Below are positions 51,589 through 60,059 of a stretch of 64,000 bases of DNA, piece by piece (position 1 is the stretch's first letter; each line of letters starts with the position of its first letter). The DNA comes from Bacillota bacterium (lineage in GTDB: Bacteria > Bacillota > Clostridia > Acetivibrionales > DTU013), in contig JAEZCA010000002.1 in assembly GCA_023412665.1 (NCBI GenBank), positions 82,294 through 146,293 of the forward strand, in the 5' to 3' direction. Under the pieces are notes generated by a model that saw nothing but the letters and a program-made list of their open reading frames with translations, ran no database searches and was not told the origin of the DNA. The translations under genes and the position numbers were made by a program.

Positions 51589-53385
51589 ATGGAATTTTAC
51601 AGGGCTCATGTGCTGGTTTGCGGGGGTACAGGATGTACTTCTTCAAATTCTGAAAAAATCAGGCAGGAGTTTACGGCTCAATTAAATAAAAACAACCTGG
51701 ACAAGGAAGTAAAGATGGTTATAACAGGCTGCTTCGGCCTTTGTGCCGAAGGACCTATAGTTGTTGTCTACCCGGAGGGCGCTATGTACACCATGGTAAG
51801 GGTAGAGGATGTTCAGGAGATCGTTGAAGAGCATCTGATAAAGGGAAGACTTGTCAAAAGGCTCATGGCTGGCGACAAGCATGCCGAGGATTCTTCAAAA
51901 TCATTGGAAAACGTCGACTTTTTCAAGCGTCAGGTCAGGATAGCGCTGAGAAACTGCGGTGTCATCAATCCCGAAAATATTGATGAATATATAGCATACG
52001 ACGGTTACAAGGCTCTGGCAAAGGCACTGACCGAGATGAAGCCTGAGGAAGTTATCGCCGAGATCAAAAAGTCAGGCTTAAGAGGCAGAGGAGGCGCAGG
52101 CTTCCCGACAGGCCTCAAATGGGAACTGACAGCAAAGTCAAAGAACGAGCAGAAATATGTCGCCTGCAACGCTGATGAAGGCGATCCGGGAGCATTCATG
52201 GACAGAAGTATCCTGGAAGGCGACCCGCATAGCATCATCGAAGCCATGATAATAGCAGGTTATGCTATTGGAGCAAATCAGGGTTATATATATGTAAGGG
52301 CTGAATATCCTATCGCTGTCAAGAGGCTTGAGATCGCGATCAAGCAGGCCAAGGAATACGGACTGCTCGGAAACAACATTTTTGGAACCGATTTCAGCTT
52401 TGAGCTTGAATTGAGACTAGGTGCCGGCGCATTCGTATGCGGTGAGGAAACAGCTCTGATAACCTCTATCGAGGGCCATAGGGGCGAACCCAAGCCGAAG
52501 CCGCCGTTCCCTGCTGTCAGTGGTATCTGGCAGAAACCGACCCTTCTCAACAACGTTGAAACCTATGCCAATATTCCGATAATCATGACCAAAGGCGCTG
52601 ATTGGTTCGCGTCCATCGGTACGGAGAAGAGCAAGGGCACAAAGGTGTTTGCAGTAGGCGGAAAGATAAACAATACCGGCCTTGTTGAAATACCGATAGG
52701 TACAAGCCTCAGAGAAATTATATATGATATAGGCGGCGGTATCCCCAACGGAAAGAAGTTCAAGGCAGCCCAGACGGGCGGACCTTCCGGCGGATGTATA
52801 CCTGCAAGCCATATAGACACTCCGATAGACTACGAGACACTGAAAGAACTCGGTTCAATGATGGGTTCAGGCGGTCTCATCGTTATGGATGAAGATAACT
52901 GTATGGTCGACATAGCGAAATTCTTCCTCGAGTTCACAGTTGACGAATCCTGTGGAAAGTGTCCTCCATGCCGTATCGGCACCAAGAGGATGCTGGAGAT
53001 CCTTGAGAGGATAACAGGTGGCAAGGGTGAAATGGAAGATATCGACAAACTCGAGATCCTGGCGAAGAATATCATTGCTTCCGCGCTCTGTGGTCTCGGA
53101 CAGTCGGCACCGCAGCCGGTACTCAGTACGCTGAGATATTTCAGGGATGAATATATAGCCCATGTTAAGGACAAGAAATGTCCGGCAGGTGTATGTAAGT
53201 CAATGATGAGCTATGTTATCGCGGCAGACCACTGTAAGAGCTGCGGCATATGCGCAAGGAACTGCCCTGTCGGCGCGATCAGCGGTGAAAAGAAGGTTCC
53301 GTACGTGATAGATCAGGAAAAATGTATCAAGTGCGGCGTCTGTATGACAAAATGTCCGTTCAAGGCTATATTCAAGAATGTATGA
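51589..53385 (+). CDS. hydB: Hydrogenase diaphorase subunit HydB, NuoF-like (operon 2)
   Basis: The 598-residue protein: thioredoxin-like [2Fe-2S] domain (CGGTGCTSSN, TGCFGLCAEGP), NuoF core with SGLRGRGGAGFPTG (FMN/NADH), ESCGKCPPCRIGT [4Fe-4S], and a C-terminal 2x[4Fe-4S] ferredoxin (CKSCGICARNCP, CIKCGVCMTKCP). This is the standard HydB form, unlike the operon 1 protein in which the C-terminal ferredoxin is replaced by an NfnB-like module. It lacks the REP-bearing insert. ATG 51589 follows GGGAGG. Confidence 0.94.
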   Translation: MEFYRAHVLVCGGTGCTSSNSEKIRQEFTAQLNKNNLDKEVKMVITGCFGLCAEGPIVVVYPEGAMYTMVRVEDVQEIVEEHLIKGRLVKRLMAGDKHAEDSSKSLENVDFFKRQVRIALRNCGVINPENIDEYIAYDGYKALAKALTEMKPEEVIAEIKKSGLRGRGGAGFPTGLKWELTAKSKNEQKYVACNADEGDPGAFMDRSILEGDPHSIIEAMIIAGYAIGANQGYIYVRAEYPIAVKRLEIAIKQAKEYGLLGNNIFGTDFSFELELRLGAGAFVCGEETALITSIEGHRGEPKPKPPFPAVSGIWQKPTLLNNVETYANIPIIMTKGADWFASIGTEKSKGTKVFAVGGKINNTGLVEIPIGTSLREIIYDIGGGIPNGKKFKAAQTGGPSGGCIPASHIDTPIDYETLKELGSMMGSGGLIVMDEDNCMVDIAKFFLEFTVDESCGKCPPCRIGTKRMLEILERITGGKGEMEDIDKLEILAKNIIASALCGLGQSAPQPVLSTLRYFRDEYIAHVKDKKCPAGVCKSMMSYVIAADHCKSCGICARNCPVGAISGEKKVPYVIDQEKCIKCGVCMTKCPFKAIFKNV

Positions 53386-53409
53386 TGAGGAAAGGAGAGT
53401 GTTAAAGAA

Positions 53410-55161
53410 ATGGAAATGGTAAATATTACGATAGATACGCGAAAAATTCAGGTACCTAAGGATTATACCGTCCTGGAGGCTGCCAGATATGCAAATATCG
53501 ATATCCCGACGCTTTGCTTTCTGAAGGATATCAATGAGATCGGTGCATGCAGGATGTGCGTCGTCGAGATCAAGGGAGCAAGAAGCCTGCAGGCTGCATG
53601 CGTGTATCCTGTATCCGAGGGCCTTGAAATATTCACACAGACACCCAAGGTAAGAGAATCCAGAAAGGTGACGCTGGAGCTGATTCTTTCAAACCACGAC
53701 AAGAAGTGTCTCACATGCGTGAGAAGCAGAAACTGCGAATTGCAGAAGCTCGCTGAAGAGCTCAATATAAAGGACATCAGATTTGAAGGCGAGATGTCCC
53801 AGCATCCAATCGATGACCTTTCACCTTCAATAGTCAGGGATCCGAACAAATGCGTGCTCTGCAGACGTTGCGTCAATATGTGCAAAAACGTGCAGAAGGT
53901 TGCTGTCATCGATACCAATGAAAGAGGCTTTAAGACCATAGTAGGCTCTGCTTTTGAAAAGCCGCTGGCTGAAGTGCCCTGTATCAATTGCGGACAGTGT
54001 ATAAATGTATGCCCTGTCGGCGCGCTGAGAGAAAAGGATGACACGGATCTGGTCTGGGAAGCATTGGCTAACCCGGATCTGCATGTAGTCGTTCAGACAG
54101 CTCCTGCAGTCAGGGTAGCTCTTGGCGAAGAATTTGGTATGCCGATAGGCACCAGATGTACCAGCAACATGATCGCATCGCTCAGGCGCCTTGGCTTCAA
54201 GAAGGTATTCGATACCAATACTGCGGCAGACCTCACCATAATGGAAGAGGTAACAGAGCTGGTCAACAGGATCAAGAACGGCGGTAAACTGCCTGTTATC
54301 ACATCCTGCAGCCCTGGATGGATCAAATTCTGCGAACACAATTATCCTGAGTTCCTGGATAACCTCTCAAGCTGCAAATCACCTCACGAAATGTTCGGTG
54401 CGGTGCTGAAATCATATTATGCTGAAAAAGAGGGTATTGATCCGGTAAAGGTATTCGTCGTATCGATAATGCCGTGTACAGCTAAGAAATTCGAGGCAAA
54501 ACGTCCCGAGCTTTCAGCCACAGGTTATCCCGATGTAGATGTGGTCCTGACCACAAGGGAACTGGCAAGGATGATAAGGGAAGCAGGCATCGATTTCGAC
54601 GAACTGCCCGAAAGGCACTTTGACGATCCGATGGGCGAAGCATCAGGCGCAGCAGTCATATTCGGCGCAACAGGCGGCGTTATGGAAGCAGCACTGAGAT
54701 ACCTCGTAGAGCTGCTTGAAGGTAAGCCGCTGGAAAAAGTCGAGTTTGAAGCTGTCAGGGGTGTTGACGGTGTCAAGGAAGCTACTCTTGAGATTGCCGG
54801 CATGACAGTAAGAGCTGCAGTAGCCCATGGTACCGGAAATGCCAGAAAACTCCTTGATAAAATGAAGAACGGCGAAGCACAGTACCACTTCGTAGAAGTC
54901 ATGGCTTGCCCGGGCGGCTGCGTTACCGGCGGCGGACAGCCCATCCAACCTTCACAGGTCAGGAGCTGGATCGATCTGCGTACTGAAAGGGCCAAGGCAA
55001 TTTATGAAGAGGACGAAAGCCTGCCGATGAGAAAGTCACAGGACAATCCTTTCATAAAGAAGCTGTATGAGGAGTACTTCGAGCATCCCGGAAGCCATAA
55101 GGCTCACGAACTGCTCCATACACACTATACAGCAAAAGAAAATTACCCCGAAGACAAATAA
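53410..55161 (+). CDS. hydA: [FeFe] hydrogenase catalytic subunit HydA (operon 2)
   Basis: The 583-residue paralogue of the operon 1 HydA has the same cluster order: [2Fe-2S] domain, His-Cys3 site (SNHDKKCLTCVRSRNC), two [4Fe-4S] ferredoxin sites, then the H-cluster with TSCSPGW (Cys 300), MPCTAKKFE and EVMACPGGCVTGGGQP, all canonical. It lacks the low-complexity insert of its paralogue. With HydB and HydC it should form an electron-bifurcating NADH/ferredoxin hydrogenase. AAAGGAGAG lies upstream; ATG 53416 is an alternative start. Confidence 0.94.
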   Translation: MEMVNITIDTRKIQVPKDYTVLEAARYANIDIPTLCFLKDINEIGACRMCVVEIKGARSLQAACVYPVSEGLEIFTQTPKVRESRKVTLELILSNHDKKCLTCVRSRNCELQKLAEELNIKDIRFEGEMSQHPIDDLSPSIVRDPNKCVLCRRCVNMCKNVQKVAVIDTNERGFKTIVGSAFEKPLAEVPCINCGQCINVCPVGALREKDDTDLVWEALANPDLHVVVQTAPAVRVALGEEFGMPIGTRCTSNMIASLRRLGFKKVFDTNTAADLTIMEEVTELVNRIKNGGKLPVITSCSPGWIKFCEHNYPEFLDNLSSCKSPHEMFGAVLKSYYAEKEGIDPVKVFVVSIMPCTAKKFEAKRPELSATGYPDVDVVLTTRELARMIREAGIDFDELPERHFDDPMGEASGAAVIFGATGGVMEAALRYLVELLEGKPLEKVEFEAVRGVDGVKEATLEIAGMTVRAAVAHGTGNARKLLDKMKNGEAQYHFVEVMACPGGCVTGGGQPIQPSQVRSWIDLRTERAKAIYEEDESLPMRKSQDNPFIKKLYEEYFEHPGSHKAHELLHTHYTAKENYPEDK

Positions 55162-55186
55162 TATTATTCAAAGCTTTGCTAAGTTG

Positions 55187-55223
55187 AGAGGCGGCGGCAG
55201 ATAACTCTGCTGGCGCCTCTTTC
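55187..55223 (+). terminator. Terminator of hydrogenase operon 2
   Basis: AGAGGCGGCGGCAGA and TCTGCTGGCGCCTCT pair with a small bulge around TAAC, followed by TTTCC. Confidence 0.75.
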
Positions 55224-55432
55224 CAGTAGTTGGGCGGCGAAGCTCCGCATGACAATTGTGTATCTTGTATCGATGTTGAGTGTAACCTATTTTTAATATG
55301 TAAATATTTGAAAATACTTTAAAACGACATTATAATATAAGTGGTATACGAAGAAAATAGATAAATAATGCAATATACATAAGAAAAAATGAACGCTCTT
55401 GGACAGCGATATTGATCTATGGGGGATTGCTG

Positions 55433-56506
55433 ATGGGCAGTAACAGGACTATACTTATATGGATCGGAATATTGGCACTGATAGGAATTGTACTGCTTAT
55501 GGTTGCATGTGAGACAGGAGTACTACTGCCTGATGAGCAACTGGATACTGTGCCGCAGGACACTAATGTAAATGATGATCCTGCAACAAATATGCCGGAC
55601 AATGTGCCAGATACTGCTTCAAACCAGACAGGAGCCCAGGGTTCGGTCATCGAAGGACCAAAAACATTGACAGTTGGCAAGCCATATTCCGGTAAGCTGG
55701 TTGAGGAAGGCTCAAAGAATATTCTCATTATCGGTGAAGACAAGGTGAACAATTTGTACGATACTATCGGAATCGCCAGTATTGATACAAGAAATAAAAA
55801 GGTTAAACTGATAATGATACCCAGGGACACATATATCGAATACAATAGCGATATTAAAGCGATTTTAGATGAGGCGAACCTGCTCCACTCACCAGGCATT
55901 CTAAAGATCAACTATACCCATCATGTTGGCACCAAGGTCAAGTATGAAGGCAGATTTGATTCAGGTTCAATCAGTTTTCTTGCCGACGTCGTCGAGGAAA
56001 AATTTGGTGTTGAAATTCAGGATTATGTAAAAATAAACACAAAAGGCTTCATCGAGCTTGTTGACTGTCTTGGCGGGGTCGATATCAATGTGCCGTATCT
56101 TATGGATTACAAGGATCCGACACAGGACCTCTACATATACATACCTGCAGGTACACAGCATCTTGATGGTTATAATGCAGAAGGCTTTGTCAGGTTCAGG
56201 CAGGGATACAAGGAGGACGGTTCGTTTTTTGAGATCGGAGATTCAGGCAGAAAAAAGAATCAGCTGAATTTTCTTCGTCAGATGATCAAACAAAAGGGAA
56301 CTGTTAAAAATGTCGGAAAAATCCCGGAGATAATGAAGGTCCTTGGCAGAAACGTCAAGCACAGCGTTGGTCTGGGTGACGTTCTGCAGACCTATATGGG
56401 AATGGCAACAGATATAATAAAGGATGAGTATGAGATAACCACTGAGAACCTGAACAGTGAAAATATGATCAGAATAGACGGCTCGTCGTATTTGGTGCTG
56501 GAATAA
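55433..56506 (+). CDS. LytR-CpsA-Psr (LCP) family protein
   Basis: A single membrane anchor (TILIWIGILALIGIVLLMVAC, ~5-25) and an acidic Pro/Asn-rich linker precede the LCP domain (~85-300). Visible motifs are KNILIIGEDK, VKLIMIPRDTYIE, GGVDINVPYLMDY and GYNAEGFVRFRQGY with the conserved Arg residues that bind the polyprenyl pyrophosphate. LCP enzymes attach glycopolymers to peptidoglycan. ATG 55433 follows GGGGGA; a TTG frame start at 55412 is less likely. It stands alone. Confidence 0.88.
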   Translation: MGSNRTILIWIGILALIGIVLLMVACETGVLLPDEQLDTVPQDTNVNDDPATNMPDNVPDTASNQTGAQGSVIEGPKTLTVGKPYSGKLVEEGSKNILIIGEDKVNNLYDTIGIASIDTRNKKVKLIMIPRDTYIEYNSDIKAILDEANLLHSPGILKINYTHHVGTKVKYEGRFDSGSISFLADVVEEKFGVEIQDYVKINTKGFIELVDCLGGVDINVPYLMDYKDPTQDLYIYIPAGTQHLDGYNAEGFVRFRQGYKEDGSFFEIGDSGRKKNQLNFLRQMIKQKGTVKNVGKIPEIMKVLGRNVKHSVGLGDVLQTYMGMATDIIKDEYEITTENLNSENMIRIDGSSYLVLE

Positions 56507-56880
56507 TTCTATTTCTTATTCAATCATGAGCATGTGAATATAGGCATGTGCAAAAATCGAATCATCTGGGCACTATTTTTCTGTAATGATAGACATAATC
56601 TATTTAAATCTGAGTTATGTTCCCTTGTTGTAAGCAGAAATCCTGTAATCTCTTGAGAAAACTGCCCAGAAGAAGCCAATATTGCACAGTGCGCTTGAAT
56701 AACTTTTTAGAAAAATTACATAATGGATGCCATAAATGGGTTTTAACGTTTCAGCTGCATGTGCAGAAAAACTTTATGAGAAAAGAACCGTATACTGTAA
56801 GGAAATACTCTATTATGATAATATAGTATGTAGCAGGCAAGGATTTCTAAATAGGCCGCGACGCGTTTATTACTGCAGGA
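56507..56880. other. Intergenic region before the ABC exporter
   Basis: About 375 bases of AT-rich sequence with no convincing gene, hairpin or repeat. A 69-codon frame at 56617-56826 has no ribosome site or family likeness. Confidence 0.5.
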
Positions 56881-56889
56881 GGAAGCATC

Positions 56890-57612
56890 ATGATCGATAT
56901 ACGCAACATATCTAAAAGCTATAACAAGGGCTCCGTCAAAGCTGTTGACAGCTTGAACCTGAAGGTCAGCAAAGGCGAGATATTCGGCTTTCTTGGACCC
57001 AACGGAGCCGGCAAGACAACTACGATAAAGATGATCATCGGTTTATTGAACCCGGACAGCGGCAATATACTGATCGATGGTACGGATATTGCCAAAGACC
57101 CTCTCATCGCAAAGAAAAAGCTGGGATATGTGCCTGACAACCCGAATCTGTATGACCGCCTCAGCGGCATGGAATACCTCAACTTTATGGCAGATGTATA
57201 CCAGGTACCGGCAGATAAGCGAAAGGAACGAATAGAGCATTATCTGGAAATGTTTGACCTCAAGGATGCCGCCGTCGATCTGATAAAAAGCTAACCCCAT
57301 GGCATGAAACAAAAAACCGCGCTGACCGGCGCGCTCATACACGACCCCAAGCTGTGGATACTCGATGAGCCGATGGTCGGACTCGACCCGAAATCGGCCC
57401 ATCTGTTGAAAAGCCAGATGAGGGAGCATTGTGACAGGGGCAATACGGTATTTTTCTCGACCCATGTACTGGAGGTGGCTGAGAAGCTGTGCGACAGGGT
57501 CGGAATCATCCACAAGGGCAAATTGATAGCGATCGGGACTATTGATGAGCTGAAGCATGGTGACAACAAGGATTCTCTCGAGAATATTTTCCTGGAGCTG
57601 ACTGAACAATGA
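56890..57612 (+). pseudogene. ABC transporter ATPase interrupted by one in-frame stop at the signature motif
   Basis: The frame is that of an ABC-2 type ATPase: Walker A GPNGAGKTTT, Q-loop region, then IKS-stop-PHGMKQKTALTGAL (ABC signature equivalent), Walker B LWILDEPMVGLD and the H-loop STHVLEV. The TAA at 57292-57294 replaces what is normally Tyr or Phe, without a frame change; an in-frame ATG follows at 57304 but lacks a ribosome site. GGAGG supports the start and the 3' end overlaps the intact permease gene by ATGA. Options are a recent pseudogene, a sequencing error, or readthrough. Confidence 0.85.
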
Positions 57613-59282
57613 AACCATTCCTTTCATTTTTAAAACTTCAGCTGAATGTCAATTATGGTCTCTCGGCGCTGAAATACAGATTCACAAGAGAGAAAAAGAA
57701 GCTGTGGGAGCCTGTGCTGATCGGCGCTGTTATCCTGCTTTCTTTTCTTCCGCTGATAGCGCTGTACATCGGGCTTATGATAACGATGTTTGCTGCCGGG
57801 ACTGTCATCGGCCAGCCTGAAATGATACTTGCAGTGTCCTTTGTGTTCGCACAGATCATGATACTGGTATTCGGTCTATTTTATATAATGGGCACCTTCT
57901 ATTTTTCAAAGGATCTTGAGACGTTCGTCCCGATGCCGCTGAAGCCTTATGAGGTCGTCGGGGGAAAATTTGCCGTTATCATGGTGAACGAATATCTCAC
58001 ATCACTGCCAATCCTGCTGCCGCCTATCATTATTTATGGAGTTGGGACGGCACAGGGAATACTTTATTGGCTCAAAGGCCTGGTACTGATGGCAGTGGCT
58101 CCTGTGATACCTCTTTCTATAGCGGCGTTGGTCATCATACTCCTGATGAGGGTCACAAATCTCAGACGATACAAGGATTTGCTGGCTATTGTTGGTGGAT
58201 TTATTGGCTTAGCTATAGCCATAGGTTCCAGCATGTTTTTTCAAAACGTACCTGAAAACACCGAGGATATACAGAACTTCTTTGCCAGTCAGACCGGACT
58301 TGTCGATATGATCGGCAGCAGGTTCCCACCGAGCATATGGGCTACCCGTGGACTGGCGGACAACGGTATTGCGGGGTGGGGGAATTTCCTGCTGTATCTG
58401 GCGGTCTGTGTCGCTCTGATACTGCTTCTGCTGTGGATCTCGAATCTGGTCTTTTATAAGGCGCTTCTTGCCGGGCAGGAAGTAAGCAGGAAGAGAAAGA
58501 GTATTACAAAAAGCCAGATCGGCAAGCAGCTTGACAGGATGAACAGCCCAGTGGCAGCGATAGCAAAGCGTGAGTGGAAGCTGCTGATGAGAACCCCTCT
58601 TTACGTGCTCAACGGCCTTGTAGGCTCGATAGCGGGCCCGATTATTATGGTGATGATGCTTATGTTTAAAAATGAACCTGAGCTGGCGGAGTTGGTGGGC
58701 AGTGTAAGCGAACCTGGAATAGTTCCGTATGCCGCGCTGGTATGCCTTGGACTTATGCTTTTTACGTCAGGCATGAATCTGGTGGCTTCAACATCACTGT
58801 CAAGGGAAGGTCAGACTATCTGGATAGCCAAAATACTGCCTGTATCAGCAAAGCAGCAGGTGGCAGGCAAGCTTGCAGTCAGTTATATCATTTCAGCTAT
58901 AGGTGTTCTGACGACTAGCCTGATAATGTTCATATTCCTTAAGATTCCAATATTATGGACAGTTGGTGCCACACTCGTTGGATTGGTCGGCTCAGTACCG
59001 ATGGCTTCGCTGAACCTTTTGCTTGATGTTTTTCATCCAAAGCTAGTGTGGAACAGTGAACAGGAGGCTATGAAGCAGAATATGAACGGCGGGATCGGGA
59101 TGCTGATTTCGCTGCTTGTATTGTTAATACTTGGAGCAGCAGCACTTCCGATGGTGCTGGCAGGTATACCTGTACAGTATGTGTTCATAGCAATCGGCGT
59201 AGTAGCGGCCATCCTTGGAGTGCTATCAATGCTTGCGCTGTTTGCGGTCGCCGAAAAAAAGTACCGCGACATCGAAGCCTGA
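57609..59282 (+). CDS. ABC-2-type exporter permease
   Basis: The 557-residue polytopic protein has about twelve hydrophobic segments in two halves split by a basic linker (RKRKSITKSQIGKQLDRMN). Motifs such as FYFSKDLETFVPMPLKPYEVVGGKF are typical of large Clostridial ABC exporter permeases. It is translationally coupled to the ATPase upstream (ATGA overlap). The intact state here contrasts with the stop in its ATPase. Substrate unknown. Confidence 0.82.
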   Translation: MKPFLSFLKLQLNVNYGLSALKYRFTREKKKLWEPVLIGAVILLSFLPLIALYIGLMITMFAAGTVIGQPEMILAVSFVFAQIMILVFGLFYIMGTFYFSKDLETFVPMPLKPYEVVGGKFAVIMVNEYLTSLPILLPPIIIYGVGTAQGILYWLKGLVLMAVAPVIPLSIAALVIILLMRVTNLRRYKDLLAIVGGFIGLAIAIGSSMFFQNVPENTEDIQNFFASQTGLVDMIGSRFPPSIWATRGLADNGIAGWGNFLLYLAVCVALILLLLWISNLVFYKALLAGQEVSRKRKSITKSQIGKQLDRMNSPVAAIAKREWKLLMRTPLYVLNGLVGSIAGPIIMVMMLMFKNEPELAELVGSVSEPGIVPYAALVCLGLMLFTSGMNLVASTSLSREGQTIWIAKILPVSAKQQVAGKLAVSYIISAIGVLTTSLIMFIFLKIPILWTVGATLVGLVGSVPMASLNLLLDVFHPKLVWNSEQEAMKQNMNGGIGMLISLLVLLILGAAALPMVLAGIPVQYVFIAIGVVAAILGVLSMLALFAVAEKKYRDIEA

Positions 59283-59457
59283 GTGGAGCAGGGGTATGTG
59301 AGATGTAGGTATGGCTCTATTGCGTCAGAATATGACCGGATGGCCGGTGAAGGATCTAAACTGGAATCAGAAATGCATCGATTGAATATTATATGAAATA
59401 ATTATTGATGTGTAAGGTAATGCGTAAATAAAAGAGGCAAATGCGGAGGTGTGAGTA

Positions 59458-60036
59458 ATGGCAAAACAAGTATGGAAACCATCAACGATGCTCAATCCTG
59501 TACCAATTGTGATGGTAACATGCGCGGATGCTGAGGGAAAACCAAATATAATCACCGTTGGCTGGGCAGGGACAGTGAATTCTGAACCCCCAATGCTGTC
59601 TGTTTCAGTGAGAAAGGAAAGATACTCATATAATCTTATCAAGGATAAGGGACAGTTCGCCGTCAATCTTGCGACTCAAAAGCTGGCGTACGCCACAGAC
59701 CTGTGCGGAGTCAAGTCAGGAAGGGACGTCAACAAATTTGAGCTAACCGGACTGACACCGGAAAAAGCATCGGTGATCGATGTGCCGATAATAAAGGAAT
59801 GCCCGGTTTCGCTGGAATGTGTTGTGAAAAATGTGCTGGAGCTTGGAAGCCATGATATGTTCGTGGCGGAGATAGTGGCAGTACAGGCGGATGAATCGCT
59901 GCTGGATGAAAAAGGGAAGCTTGTGTTGGAAAAGGCGGATCTCATATGCTATTCCCATGGCAAGTACTGGACTTTGGGCAAGGAACTGGGCTTCTTCGGA
60001 TATTCCGTAGCAAAGAAAAAGGATATAGTACGATAA
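59458..60036 (+). CDS. Flavin reductase-like (FMN-binding split-barrel) protein
   Basis: The 192-residue protein is of the flavin reductase / DIM6-NTAB family: NPVPIVMVTCADAEGKPNIITVGWAGTVNSEPPMLSVSVRKERYSYNLI and FAVNLATQ are diagnostic of the FMN-binding split barrel. It probably binds FMN and transfers electrons, or supports an unidentified flavoenzyme. GGAGGTG precedes the ATG. It is convergent with pflB, 23 bases away. Confidence 0.88.
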   Translation: MAKQVWKPSTMLNPVPIVMVTCADAEGKPNIITVGWAGTVNSEPPMLSVSVRKERYSYNLIKDKGQFAVNLATQKLAYATDLCGVKSGRDVNKFELTGLTPEKASVIDVPIIKECPVSLECVVKNVLELGSHDMFVAEIVAVQADESLLDEKGKLVLEKADLICYSHGKYWTLGKELGFFGYSVAKKKDIVR

Positions 60037-60059
60037 CCAAAAGGATAGGGTGAGGTGCA

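Noticed and set aside
56890..57294. A complete short ABC ATPase of 134 residues
   Set aside because: It would lack signature, Walker B and H-loop, all of which follow in the same frame after one stop codon.
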